A stretch of 64,000 bases of DNA from Bradyrhizobium algeriense. Lineage in GTDB: Bacteria > Pseudomonadota > Alphaproteobacteria > Rhizobiales > Xanthobacteraceae. The stretch spans positions 5,332,001 to 5,396,000 of the forward strand of contig NZ_JAZHRV010000001.1 in the NCBI RefSeq assembly GCF_036924595.1, given 5' to 3'. Position numbers and translations under genes: made by a program. Positions 49,001-55,493 of the stretch are shown here, one piece after another (positions within the stretch are counted from its first letter, which is position 1; the number at the start of each line of letters is the position of its first letter). Under the pieces are notes generated by a model that was not told the DNA's origin, searched no databases, and worked only from the letters and a program-made list of their open reading frames with translations.

Positions 49001-49489
49001 GAGCGGTTGCTGACCTCGTTCGAGACCGTCAACGAGCACTTCAAGCGGCTGTTCACCGAACTGTTCGGCGGCGGCGAAGCCGCGCTTCATCTGATCGAAA
49101 GCGACGATCCCCTGGAAGCTGGCCTCGAAATCATTGCAAAACCGCCCGGCAAGAAGCCGCAGACGCTGTCGCTGCTGTCAGGCGGCGAGCAGGCGCTGAC
49201 CGCGCTGGCGCTGATCTTCGCGGTGTTCCTCACCAACCCGTCGCCGATCTGCGTGCTGGACGAAGTCGACGCGCCGCTCGACGACCATAACGTGGAGCGG
49301 TTCTGCAACCTGCTGCACGAAATGACGTCGTCGACCGAAACCCGCTTCATCATCATCACGCACAACCCGATCACGATGGCGCGGATGAACCGGCTGTTCG
49401 GCGTCACCATGGCCGAGCGCGGCGTGTCGCAACTGGTCTCGGTCGGCCTCGACGACGCCGTGAAGATCCTCGACCAGAACGTGGCGTGA
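46025..49489 (+). CDS. smc: Chromosome segregation protein SMC
   Basis: The 1154-residue ATPase of the bacterial condensin, which organises and segregates the chromosome. The Walker A motif VVGPNGCGKSNLVEAL follows the start MKLTRLRLHGFKSF. Two long coiled coils flank a hinge at about residues 510-640 (LWPPIIDGVTVTKGYEKALG). The C-terminal head has the signature LLSGGEQALTALAL and Walker B ICVLDEVDAPLDDHNV. I start at 46025, since the upstream frame has no family counterpart. Its partner genes scpA/scpB are not in the window. Confidence 0.98.
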   Translation: MKLTRLRLHGFKSFVEPTDFMIEPGLTGVVGPNGCGKSNLVEALRWAMGETSHKSLRAADMDAVIFAGSGNRPARNHAEVVMTIDNSDRTAPAAVNDSQLLEISRRIEREAGSAYRINGRDVRARDVQILFADAATGARSPALVHQGKIGEIIQAKPEQRRRVLEDAAGVAGLHARRHEAELRLKAAETNLTRVEDVIGQLSGQIDGLKKQARQAIRFREVAAKVRKAEATLFHLRWLEANADVAEAGHTHDINVREMAERTREQAEAARIQAIRASELPALREGEARAAAGLQRLTNARELLDREEVRAKERVAELDRRLTQFAADIAREQQQTSDAEVALQRLDTEDAELKEEIKSRVEKRSGVDERVSEAETTLSAAERMFGELTTALADLSAKRNQLEAGVRTHRDRLARLDQEIASVQADEEKLAQETGNLGDLDALAAAMETAQETLAVSEAAAQASETGHVAARQKLEASRAPLTEAEKRVQRLETEARTISKLVNGETKNLWPPIIDGVTVTKGYEKALGAVLGDDLDAPVDPSAPMRWTNAGASFDDPALPDGVEALAAHVEAPSELARRLAQIGVVPKERGAELVSQLKTGQRLVSLEGDVWRWDGFVTAAHAPTGAARRLAERARLVDIEHELEQARTDAANKRQALEEAEAELKAASAAESAAREAWRAAQREADAARERHAATEREINRHAARKSALTEAHTRLAADRSEAEAAHESANAALAELPPTLDTETRLAAVRGEIDGHRRFAAQVRAEAQALAREAELADKRVQAITAERTEWQNRRQSSASQVATVEARITEVTAERAELDDAPALFAEKRRALINEIESAESARRVAADALAAAESVMAQTDREAKASLEALSSAREAGARAEERMEGTKRRLSDIEREIHDMLEVEPHAVAALAEIEPGAELPPLNEIEESLEKLRRDRERLGAVNLRAEEELREVETQHTALTTERDDLVEAIKRLRQGIQSLNKEARERLLTSFETVNEHFKRLFTELFGGGEAALHLIESDDPLEAGLEIIAKPPGKKPQTLSLLSGGEQALTALALIFAVFLTNPSPICVLDEVDAPLDDHNVERFCNLLHEMTSSTETRFIIITHNPITMARMNRLFGVTMAERGVSQLVSVGLDDAVKILDQNVA

Positions 49490-49498
49490 TCTTTCTTC

Positions 49499-49646
49499 CC
49501 TTCTCCCCTTGTGGGAGAAGGTGGCGCGAAGCGCCGGATGAGGGGTATCTCTCCACGAAGACACAACTCGCGGAGAGATACCCCTCACCCGACACGAACG
49601 CGCTTCCGCGCGTCCGTGCCACCCTCTCCCACAAGGGGAGAGGGAA
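49499..49646. repeat. Complex inverted repeat, type B
   Basis: It opens with a hairpin, CCTTCTCCC-CTTGT-GGGAGAAGG, has inner arms GGGGTATCTCTCC and GGAGAGATACCCC, and closes with CCCTCTCCCACAAGGGGAGAGGG-like arms. It fills the gap between smc and the Rsm22-like gene, ending ten bases before the next start codon. There is one copy in this window. Confidence 0.82.
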
Positions 49647-49656
49647 AGAACACGAG

Positions 49657-50625
49657 ATGACCTCACCCGACCTCCCCGCCGAACTGAAGGCCGCGCTCGA
49701 CGGCAAGCTGCGCGGTTTTTCGCGCAGCGACGCCGCCGGCCGCGCAGCATCAATCTCGAAAACCTACCGCGGCGGCGGCAACTCCGGCGCCATCCGCTCC
49801 GAGGCCGATGCGCTTGCCTACGCACTGGCGCGAATGCCCGCGACCTATGCCGCGGTCATCGCGAGCCTGAACGCGCTGGTCGAGATCAGGCCGGATTTTG
49901 CCCCGAATAGCCTGCTCGATATCGGCGCCGGGCCGGGAACGGCCACCTGGGCGGCGACCGAAGCCTTTCCGTCGCTGAGGGACTTCACGCTGCTGGATGC
50001 GAACGACGCGTTGCGTGCGCTGGCGCTCGACCTCGTCAGCGACAGCTTTCGCCTGCGTGACCTCAGCTACGAGCGCGGCGAAGCCCGGGCCGCGCTCGCC
50101 AAAGCGGATGCCGCCGACCTTGTCATGGCGAGCTACATGATCGGCGAAATCAGTGATACCGAACAGCGCGCGCTCGCCGAACTGATGTGGGCAAAGACCC
50201 ACGACACGCTGCTCGTCGTCGAACCCGGCACGCCTGCCGGCTATGCCCGGATCATCGCGCTGCGTGAGCACTTGATCGCGTTGGGCGCGCATGTCGCCGC
50301 GCCTTGCCCGCATGACGGCAGATGCCCGCTTCAAACGCCCGACTGGTGCCATTTCACCCAGCGCCTGCAGCGCTCGCGCGCGCACAAGCAGGTCAAGGGC
50401 GCGGAGCTGCCGTTCGAGGACGAAAAATTCGCCTATGTCGCGCTGACGCGTGAACTGGTTGAAACACGGCCTTCCCGCGTGCTGGCGCAACCCGCGGTCA
50501 CCAAGGTCGAAATAGCAGCGAAGCTCTGCACTCCAGAAGGTCTCGTCCTCACAAAAGTGCCTCGCCGCGCCAAAGCGGATTACGCCGCCGCCCGCCGTTG
50601 GCGGTGGGGCGATGCTGTCAATTGA
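49657..50625 (+). CDS. Rsm22-like methyltransferase
   Basis: A 322-residue SAM-dependent methyltransferase-like protein of the Rsm22 family, which in mitochondria is tied to assembly of the small ribosomal subunit. The SAM motif is SLLDIGAGPGTATWAATEAF, core LLDIGAGPGT. The C-terminal half has the family's cysteines in APCPHDGRCPLQTPDWCHFTQRLQR, core CPHDGRCPL, which bind a metal cluster in characterised relatives. The upstream open frame lies in a type B repeat, so I start at 49657. Translation should begin just after the repeat. Confidence 0.87.
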   Translation: MTSPDLPAELKAALDGKLRGFSRSDAAGRAASISKTYRGGGNSGAIRSEADALAYALARMPATYAAVIASLNALVEIRPDFAPNSLLDIGAGPGTATWAATEAFPSLRDFTLLDANDALRALALDLVSDSFRLRDLSYERGEARAALAKADAADLVMASYMIGEISDTEQRALAELMWAKTHDTLLVVEPGTPAGYARIIALREHLIALGAHVAAPCPHDGRCPLQTPDWCHFTQRLQRSRAHKQVKGAELPFEDEKFAYVALTRELVETRPSRVLAQPAVTKVEIAAKLCTPEGLVLTKVPRRAKADYAAARRWRWGDAVN

Positions 50626-50628
50626 TCC

Positions 50629-50753
50629 GGTCATTCCGGGATGGTCCGAAGGACCAGACCTCAGATGCGCAATTGCGCATCGGGGAATCTCGAGATTCTC
50701 AGGTGCGCAATTGCGCACCAGAGTTCGATGCTTTGCATCGCCCCGGAATGACC
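50629..50753. repeat. Intergenic inverted repeat, type D, copy 2
   Basis: Ends are GGTCATTCCGGG and CCCGGAATGACC, with the ATCTCGAGAT core seen also at 15007-15108. An extra inner pair GTGCGCAATTGCGCAC replaces the GGCGC stems of the other copy. It follows the Rsm22-like gene stop. Confidence 0.85.
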
Positions 50754-50885
50754 GCGGAGCGTTGGCCTTGAACTTATCCCGCCCCACTTCCGACTAAAGC
50801 CATGCCCCAAATCGTGGGTGGGCTGCCGCCTGCCCGGTTTTTCGTCTAGTTTCCCTGTCTTTTCGTCCCACAGGAGTTGTCCGTC

Positions 50886-51446
50886 ATGTCGACCGGCTGG
50901 ATCGTTCTCGGCGTCATCGTCATCATCGTGCTGTTTGCCTTCGCTGCGTATAACCGCCTGGTCGCGCTCAGCCAGCGCGTCAGCCAGGCCTTTGCCGACA
51001 TCGACGTGCAGCTCAAGCAGCGCCACGATCTGATCCCGAACCTCGTGGAGACCGTGAAGGGCTACGCCAGCCACGAGCGCGGCACGCTCGACGACGTCAT
51101 CAAGGCGCGCAATTCGGCGATGTCGGCGCAGGGGCCGGCGCAGGTGTCCGCCGCCGAAAACCAGCTCAGCGGCGCGCTCGGGCGCCTGATCGCGCTGTCG
51201 GAGGCCTATCCGGACCTCAAGGCCAACGCCAATTTCCAGCAGCTTGCGAGCGAACTGTCCGACCTCGAAAACAAGATCGCGGCCAGCCGGCGTTTCTTCA
51301 ACAACGCGGTCCAGGAATACAACACTGGCATCCAGCAGCTTCCCGCGGCGCTGTTCGCCGGCATGTTCGGCTTTACCCGCAAGGAATTCTTCGATCTCGG
51401 CGCCAGCCGCACCGAAGTCGAGGCCGTGCCGACCGTGAAGTTCTGA
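50886..51446 (+). CDS. lemA: LemA family protein
   Basis: A 186-residue protein with an N-terminal membrane helix (IVLGVIVIIVLFAFAAYN) and a coiled, alpha-helical LemA domain. Segments QRHDLIPNLVETVKGYASHE and LSDLENKIAASRRFFNNAVQEYN, cores LIPNLVETVKGY and IAASRRFFN, are typical. AGGAG stands before the ATG. LemA proteins are of unknown function but are often encoded next to membrane proteases, as here with the M48 gene 31 bases downstream. Confidence 0.93.
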   Translation: MSTGWIVLGVIVIIVLFAFAAYNRLVALSQRVSQAFADIDVQLKQRHDLIPNLVETVKGYASHERGTLDDVIKARNSAMSAQGPAQVSAAENQLSGALGRLIALSEAYPDLKANANFQQLASELSDLENKIAASRRFFNNAVQEYNTGIQQLPAALFAGMFGFTRKEFFDLGASRTEVEAVPTVKF

Positions 51447-51476
51447 CGCTTCAAACATCCGGCAGAGCAGCCCATC

Positions 51477-52670
51477 ATGGCCGCGTACGGTCTCTACACG
51501 CATATCTCGTCGAACAAGATTCGTTCGATACTGCTGCTCGCCGGGCTGTTTCTCCTGATTTATGTCATCGTCTTTGCCGGCGCGCTGGTCGCCGAGGTGC
51601 TGCTGTACAGCAACAAATCGGTCGACTTCTACCTGATACAAGCCCGGCGCGACCTGATCGCGGCCTTCCCCTACGCCACCCTTGCCGCCGCGCTCTGGAT
51701 CGTCATCGCCTATTTCTTCCACCAGAACATGATCGACGCCGTGACCGGCGGCGAGAGCGTGACGCGGCAGCAGCAGCCACGGCTCTATAATCTCCTGGAA
51801 AATCTCTGCATCTCGCGCGGCATCCCGATGCCGAAGCTGAAGGTGATGGACAGCCCGGCGCTGAACGCGTTCGCCAGCGGCCTCAACCGGCGGCAATATT
51901 CGATCACGGTGACGTCGGGCCTTCTGCAGGCGCTCAACGATCAGGAGATCGAGGCCGTGCTCGGCCACGAGCTCACGCATATCCGCAACGGCGACGTGCA
52001 ATTGATGGTGGTCGCCGTGATTATCGCCGGCGTGGTGGGCTTTTTCGGCGAATTGTTCTTTCGCATGTTCACCAACCTGTCGTGGAACTCCTCCGGTAGC
52101 GGCTGGTCTTCATCGTCCTCTTCTTCTTCCTCCTCGTCGTCATCATCCGACCGCGACAGCAAGGGCGGCGGCGGCGCGATCATCGCGATCATCATTGCTG
52201 TGGCGCTGATCCTGCTGGCCTGGCTGTTGTCGCAAGTCGTCAAGCTGGCGCTGTCGCGGTCGCGCGAATTGCTGGCCGACGCCGGCTCGGTCGAACTGAC
52301 CAAGAATCCCGACGCCATGATCACGGCGCTGCGCAAGATCGAGAACCGCGGCGAGCTGCCCGGCGCAACGTCTGCGGTCATGGAGCTCTGCGTCGACAAT
52401 CCGCGCGAGGGATTTGCCGACCTGTTCGCGACCCATCCGTCGGTCGACAACCGCGTCAAGGCGCTGGTGCAGTTTGCCGGCGGTCATGATCCCGGCCCGC
52501 TCGCCTTGCCGTCCGATACGGCGGACGAATCGGACGAGCCGGAGGAATCGGCCACCGGGCAACTCCAACCGCCGGTTCCCCGCGGCCCGTGGAGCGATCC
52601 CAGCGAGCCCGCCGGTGTTCCGGGCACGCGTCCCGGCCCATCAGAGGGCCCTTGGGGCCCGCACCGCTAA
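51477..52670 (+). CDS. M48 family membrane metallopeptidase with serine-rich linker
   Basis: A 397-residue HtpX-like zinc protease. The zinc motif HELTH is at residues 164-168 (VLGHELTHIRNGDVQ), and the third ligand glutamate is in SRSRELLADAGS. Two membrane helices precede the catalytic part (about 17-42 and 63-82) and two more follow it. A run of thirteen serines (211-223) and a SDRDSKGGGGA loop lie between those later helices, which is unusual in length. The C-terminus is proline-rich. It pairs with LemA and probably degrades or clips membrane proteins. Confidence 0.93.
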   Translation: MAAYGLYTHISSNKIRSILLLAGLFLLIYVIVFAGALVAEVLLYSNKSVDFYLIQARRDLIAAFPYATLAAALWIVIAYFFHQNMIDAVTGGESVTRQQQPRLYNLLENLCISRGIPMPKLKVMDSPALNAFASGLNRRQYSITVTSGLLQALNDQEIEAVLGHELTHIRNGDVQLMVVAVIIAGVVGFFGELFFRMFTNLSWNSSGSGWSSSSSSSSSSSSSSDRDSKGGGGAIIAIIIAVALILLAWLLSQVVKLALSRSRELLADAGSVELTKNPDAMITALRKIENRGELPGATSAVMELCVDNPREGFADLFATHPSVDNRVKALVQFAGGHDPGPLALPSDTADESDEPEESATGQLQPPVPRGPWSDPSEPAGVPGTRPGPSEGPWGPHR

Positions 52671-52796
52671 GCAGCCGCCCTGTCGCCGCCCCCGGATTAA
52701 CGAAATTCCCGTATGAATAATGGCAATGGCCGTCTAAGGAATTGAATTCTCCCTTGTTTCTGCCATGTTCGCGCCCAAAGCAGGGAATGGGGCCTA

Positions 52797-52816
52797 CCGA
52801 TCGCTCCCGCGATCGG
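52797..52816. promoter_or_regulatory. Perfect hairpin in the leader of the ParA-like gene
   Basis: CCGATCGC-TCCC-GCGATCGG, a perfect eight-base-pair stem with a four-base loop, ends 22 bases before the start codon and about 11 bases before the ribosome site AAGGGA. It may be an operator or a structured 5' leader controlling translation. Confidence 0.5.
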
Positions 52817-52838
52817 GGACGTTGTTCAAGGGAATTCC

Positions 52839-53591
52839 ATGGCAAAGCCAGTCGTGATTGTGGTGGGCGCGGACAAGGGCGGGGTCGGCAAGACGACCGT
52901 GTCGCGTACGCTCCTGGATTACTTCAGCGCCAACAACGTGCCGACTCGGGCATTCGACACCGAATCGCCGCGCGGCACTCTGAAGCGCTTCCACCCCGAG
53001 ATCACCGAGATCGTCGACATGACGACGACGTCGGATCAGATGAAGATTTTCGATACGCTGAACGCGGCCAGCCCGTCCGTCACCGTGATCGACGTCCGCG
53101 CCGGACTGCTGTCGCCGGCGCTGGCCTCGCTGCGCGACATCGGCTTTCTCGATGCGGCAAAGGCGGGTCAGATCACCTTCGCCGTGTTCCACATCCTGGG
53201 TCCCTCGATCGCCTCGCTGGACGAAATCGCCGAGACCGCGGGTTTCATGCAGGGCGCCAAATACTTCCTGGTGAAGAACTTCATCAATGACACCCAGTTC
53301 TTCCAGTGGGACCAGTCCACCTACAACTCCTACTTTCACCGCATCAAGGACGCCACCGATCTCGTCATCCCCAAGCTCAATGAAATGGCCTATGAGCAGG
53401 TCGAGGTCTCCTCAGTGCCGTTCCTCAAATTCGTCGCCAACAAGGGCAAGGAAGACGAAGCCGCGAACTATTCGTTCGTGCTGCGCGGCTATGTCCGGCA
53501 CTGGCTCGCCAACGTTTGGAGCGAGTTCGACCGCATCAAGTTGACCGATCTGGTCGGCGCCAAGCCTGGCGTGCGCGGCGGTGAAAAATAG
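52839..53591 (+). CDS. ParA/MinD-like P-loop ATPase
   Basis: A 250-residue protein with a deviant Walker A motif VVGADKGGVGKTTVSRTLL (KGGVGKTT at 13-20, signature lysine K13). The AFDTESPRGTL strand gives a Walker A'-like aspartate, and VTVIDVRAGLLSP the Walker B-like region. This is the ParA/MinD/TraL fold, which usually switches partner or membrane binding with ATP. No parB or conjugation genes lie nearby, so plasmid partition is unlikely. It is followed 60 bases later by a second P-loop protein on the same strand. The C-terminal part ends VRHWLANVWSEFDRI, possibly an interaction helix. Confidence 0.82.
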   Translation: MAKPVVIVVGADKGGVGKTTVSRTLLDYFSANNVPTRAFDTESPRGTLKRFHPEITEIVDMTTTSDQMKIFDTLNAASPSVTVIDVRAGLLSPALASLRDIGFLDAAKAGQITFAVFHILGPSIASLDEIAETAGFMQGAKYFLVKNFINDTQFFQWDQSTYNSYFHRIKDATDLVIPKLNEMAYEQVEVSSVPFLKFVANKGKEDEAANYSFVLRGYVRHWLANVWSEFDRIKLTDLVGAKPGVRGGEK

Positions 53592-53651
53592 TCGCGCACC
53601 CGCCGCGATGGGGGCTGGAATAGGCGAAGGATTCCTTTGATATAGCGGGTG

Positions 53652-54320
53652 ATGAGCTCCACGCCTGTTTACATCATCTGCTCGCCCCGGCCGCTGGTCG
53701 GCAAGACGCTGCTCGCGCGGCTCCTGAGCGAGTTCCTGCTGCTGAAAGACGGCGCGGTGTCCTCCTTCGACATCAACCTGAAGGAACCGTCGCTGCTCGA
53801 ATATCTGCCGCGCCTGACCGAGACGGCCGACGTCATGGACACCTTTGGCAAGATGCAGCTCATGGACCGCCTGATCGTCCATGACGGCATCGCCAAGGTG
53901 GTCGACCTCGGCTTTCATGCGTTCGACGAGTTCTTCAAGATGACCAACGAGATCGGTTTCCTGAAAGAGGCCGCGCGGCGCAGCGTCGCGCCGATCATCC
54001 TGTTCGTGGCCGATACCGACCGTGTTTCCGCGCGCGCCTATTCGGCGTTACGGGAGCAGATCCCGCTGAAAGCGTTGATTACGATCGACAACGAGTATGT
54101 GGTTCGCGGCGAACTGCCCGAGATGATGGGCTTGGGGCGGGTGCTGCGAATAACGGCCCTGCCCTCGTTCCTGAAGACCTATGTCGACCGGCTGACCTTT
54201 TCCTTCACCGACTATTTGCGCAACGAACGGGATTCATCGACCGAGCTGCACCAGTGGATCCGCAGGAACTACACCAGCTTTCGCGAGCTTGAGTTCAGCC
54301 TGCTTTCAGAACGGTCGTGA
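53652..54320 (+). CDS. P-loop-like protein with degenerate Walker A, partner of the ParA-like gene
   Basis: A 222-residue protein starting MSSTPVYIICSPRPLVGKTLL. The loop SPRPLVGKT (11-19) is like a Walker A motif, but the first glycine is serine and the loop has two prolines. The SFDINLKEPSLLEYL stretch follows where ParA proteins have their switch aspartate. The order and spacing of these parts match the upstream ParA-like protein, so the two are probably distant paralogues. It may bind a nucleotide weakly or not at all and serve as a regulatory partner. No family name is certain. Confidence 0.7.
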   Translation: MSSTPVYIICSPRPLVGKTLLARLLSEFLLLKDGAVSSFDINLKEPSLLEYLPRLTETADVMDTFGKMQLMDRLIVHDGIAKVVDLGFHAFDEFFKMTNEIGFLKEAARRSVAPIILFVADTDRVSARAYSALREQIPLKALITIDNEYVVRGELPEMMGLGRVLRITALPSFLKTYVDRLTFSFTDYLRNERDSSTELHQWIRRNYTSFRELEFSLLSERS

Positions 54321-54338
54321 AGCATCCACAAGGTTGAT

Positions 54339-54358
54339 AATATTACCCGGATAATATT
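54339..54358. promoter_or_regulatory. AT-rich palindrome upstream of the GIY-YIG gene
   Basis: AATATTACCCGGATAATATT matches its own reverse complement at 18 of 20 positions; the unit GATAATATT occurs twice in direct order. It is strikingly AT-rich for this genome and lies 60-80 bases before the GIY-YIG start. It is a candidate operator or promoter element. Confidence 0.45.
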
Positions 54359-54417
54359 GACGTAGTCCGCCTCGTCTGGTATCGCCTCCGCCTGACCGCA
54401 ACTGGCGAGGCCATCCC

Positions 54418-54750
54418 GTGACATCAGACAGAAAGGCGGTGATCGCCGCCTACAAGGAGCGGAAAACCTTCGCAGGGGTTTTCGTCATCCGCTGCGAGGC
54501 CTCGCACCAGGCATGGGTCGGCCAGACGCCCAATCTGGAGAAGATCCAGAACCGGATCTGGTTCACGCTGCGCCAGGGCAGCCACACCTGCCGCACCCTG
54601 CAGGCGGCCTGGACCGCGCATGGGCCTGACAGCCTGACGTTTTGGGAATGCGAACGGCTGGAAGAGGAAGAGACGTCCTACATCCGCGATGCGCTGCTGA
54701 AGGAGCGCGCGCTGCACTGGCGGTCGCAGCTCGGCGCCGAGGCGGTGTGA
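54418..54750 (+). CDS. Divergent GIY-YIG nuclease-like protein
   Basis: A 110-residue protein. The GIY-YIG pattern reads GVF-VIRCEASHQAWVGQT: GVF stands for GIY and WVG for YIG. Family spacing is kept, with an arginine following in NRIWFTLRQGSH and an acidic residue in LTFWECERLEEEE. It is a stand-alone GIY-YIG fold, and may or may not be an active nuclease. The GTG start at 54418 has GAGG at seven bases. It follows the two P-loop genes on the same strand, with a palindrome in the gap. Confidence 0.75.
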   Translation: MTSDRKAVIAAYKERKTFAGVFVIRCEASHQAWVGQTPNLEKIQNRIWFTLRQGSHTCRTLQAAWTAHGPDSLTFWECERLEEEETSYIRDALLKERALHWRSQLGAEAV

Positions 54751-54758
54751 CCTTGCTT

Positions 54759-54922
54759 ACCCGCCCCTTGAGGGGGCGGGTCGGCTCGCATTGAGCGCAG
54801 CGCAATGTGAGACGAGGTGGGGTGACGGTCTCTCCACTCGCACACTGTCGGACGTAGAGAGACCGTCACCCCACCTCGCCGCGCGCCTTGCGCGCGTCGA
54901 TCCTCCCCCTCCAGGGGAGGAT
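54759..54922. repeat. Complex inverted repeat, type A, copy 2
   Basis: Same architecture as 36549-36694: hairpin ACCCGCCCC-TTGA-GGGGGCGGGT, inner arms GAGGTGGGGTGACGGTCTCT and AGAGACCGTCACCCCACCTC, and an end hairpin ATCCTCCCC-CTCC-AGGGGAGGAT. It lies in the convergent gap between the GIY-YIG gene and apt, so the hairpins may stop transcription from both sides. Confidence 0.87.
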
Positions 54923-54937
54923 AAAACGCGTAACCGC

Positions 54938-55477
54938 TCAATGCCCCTCGAACGCCATCAGCGTACGCACCGGCACTTCCATCGCGCGCAATTTGGCGGC
55001 GCCGCCGAGATCGGGCAGATCGATGATGAAGCAGGCCGCGACCACGTTGGCGCCGATCTGGCGCAGCAGCTTCACCGCACCTTCCGCGGTGCCGCCGGTA
55101 GCGATGAGATCGTCGACCAGGATCACGCGCTCGCCGGGCAGGATCGCATCGGCATGCATTTCCATTTCATCGAGGCCGTATTCCAGTGAGTAGGCAATTC
55201 GCACCGTGGTGTGCGGCAGCTTGCCTTTCTTGCGGATCGGCACGAAGCCGGCGGAGACCTGATGCGCCACCGCGCCGCCGAGAATGAATCCCCTCGCCTC
55301 GATGCCGGCGACCTTGTCGATCTTCAAACCGGCCCAGGGCTGCACCAGTTCGTCGACCGCGCGGCGGAAGGCGCGCGCATCCGCCAACAGCGTCGTGATA
55401 TCGCGAAACAGGATGCCCTTTTTCGGGTAATCCGGAATGGTGCGGACGGTAGCTTTCAGATCATGATCGAATGTCAT
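54938..55477 (-). CDS. apt: Adenine phosphoribosyltransferase
   Basis: A 179-residue purine salvage enzyme that makes AMP from adenine and PRPP. The PRPP-binding loop is [20 protein letters not shown], core [14 protein letters not shown]. The N-terminal part [21 protein letters not shown], core [13 protein letters not shown], is the Apt hallmark, and [15 protein letters not shown] supports it. The length is normal. It stands 16 bases downstream of trpE(G) on the same strand, so it may share transcripts with it. Confidence 0.96.
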   Translation of the reverse strand: MTFDHDLKATVRTIPDYPKKGILFRDITTLLADARAFRRAVDELVQPWAGLKIDKVAGIEARGFILGGAVAHQVSAGFVPIRKKGKLPHTTVRIAYSLEYGLDEMEMHADAILPGERVILVDDLIATGGTAEGAVKLLRQIGANVVAACFIIDLPDLGGAAKLRAMEVPVRTLMAFEGH

Positions 55478-55493
55478 CGGTATCTCGCAAGCC

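Noticed and set aside
52839..53591. Reading the ParA-like gene as a plasmid or chromosome partition parA
   Set aside because: No parB or parS-like repeats are adjacent, and the chromosomal parAB locus normally lies with gid genes, which are absent here.
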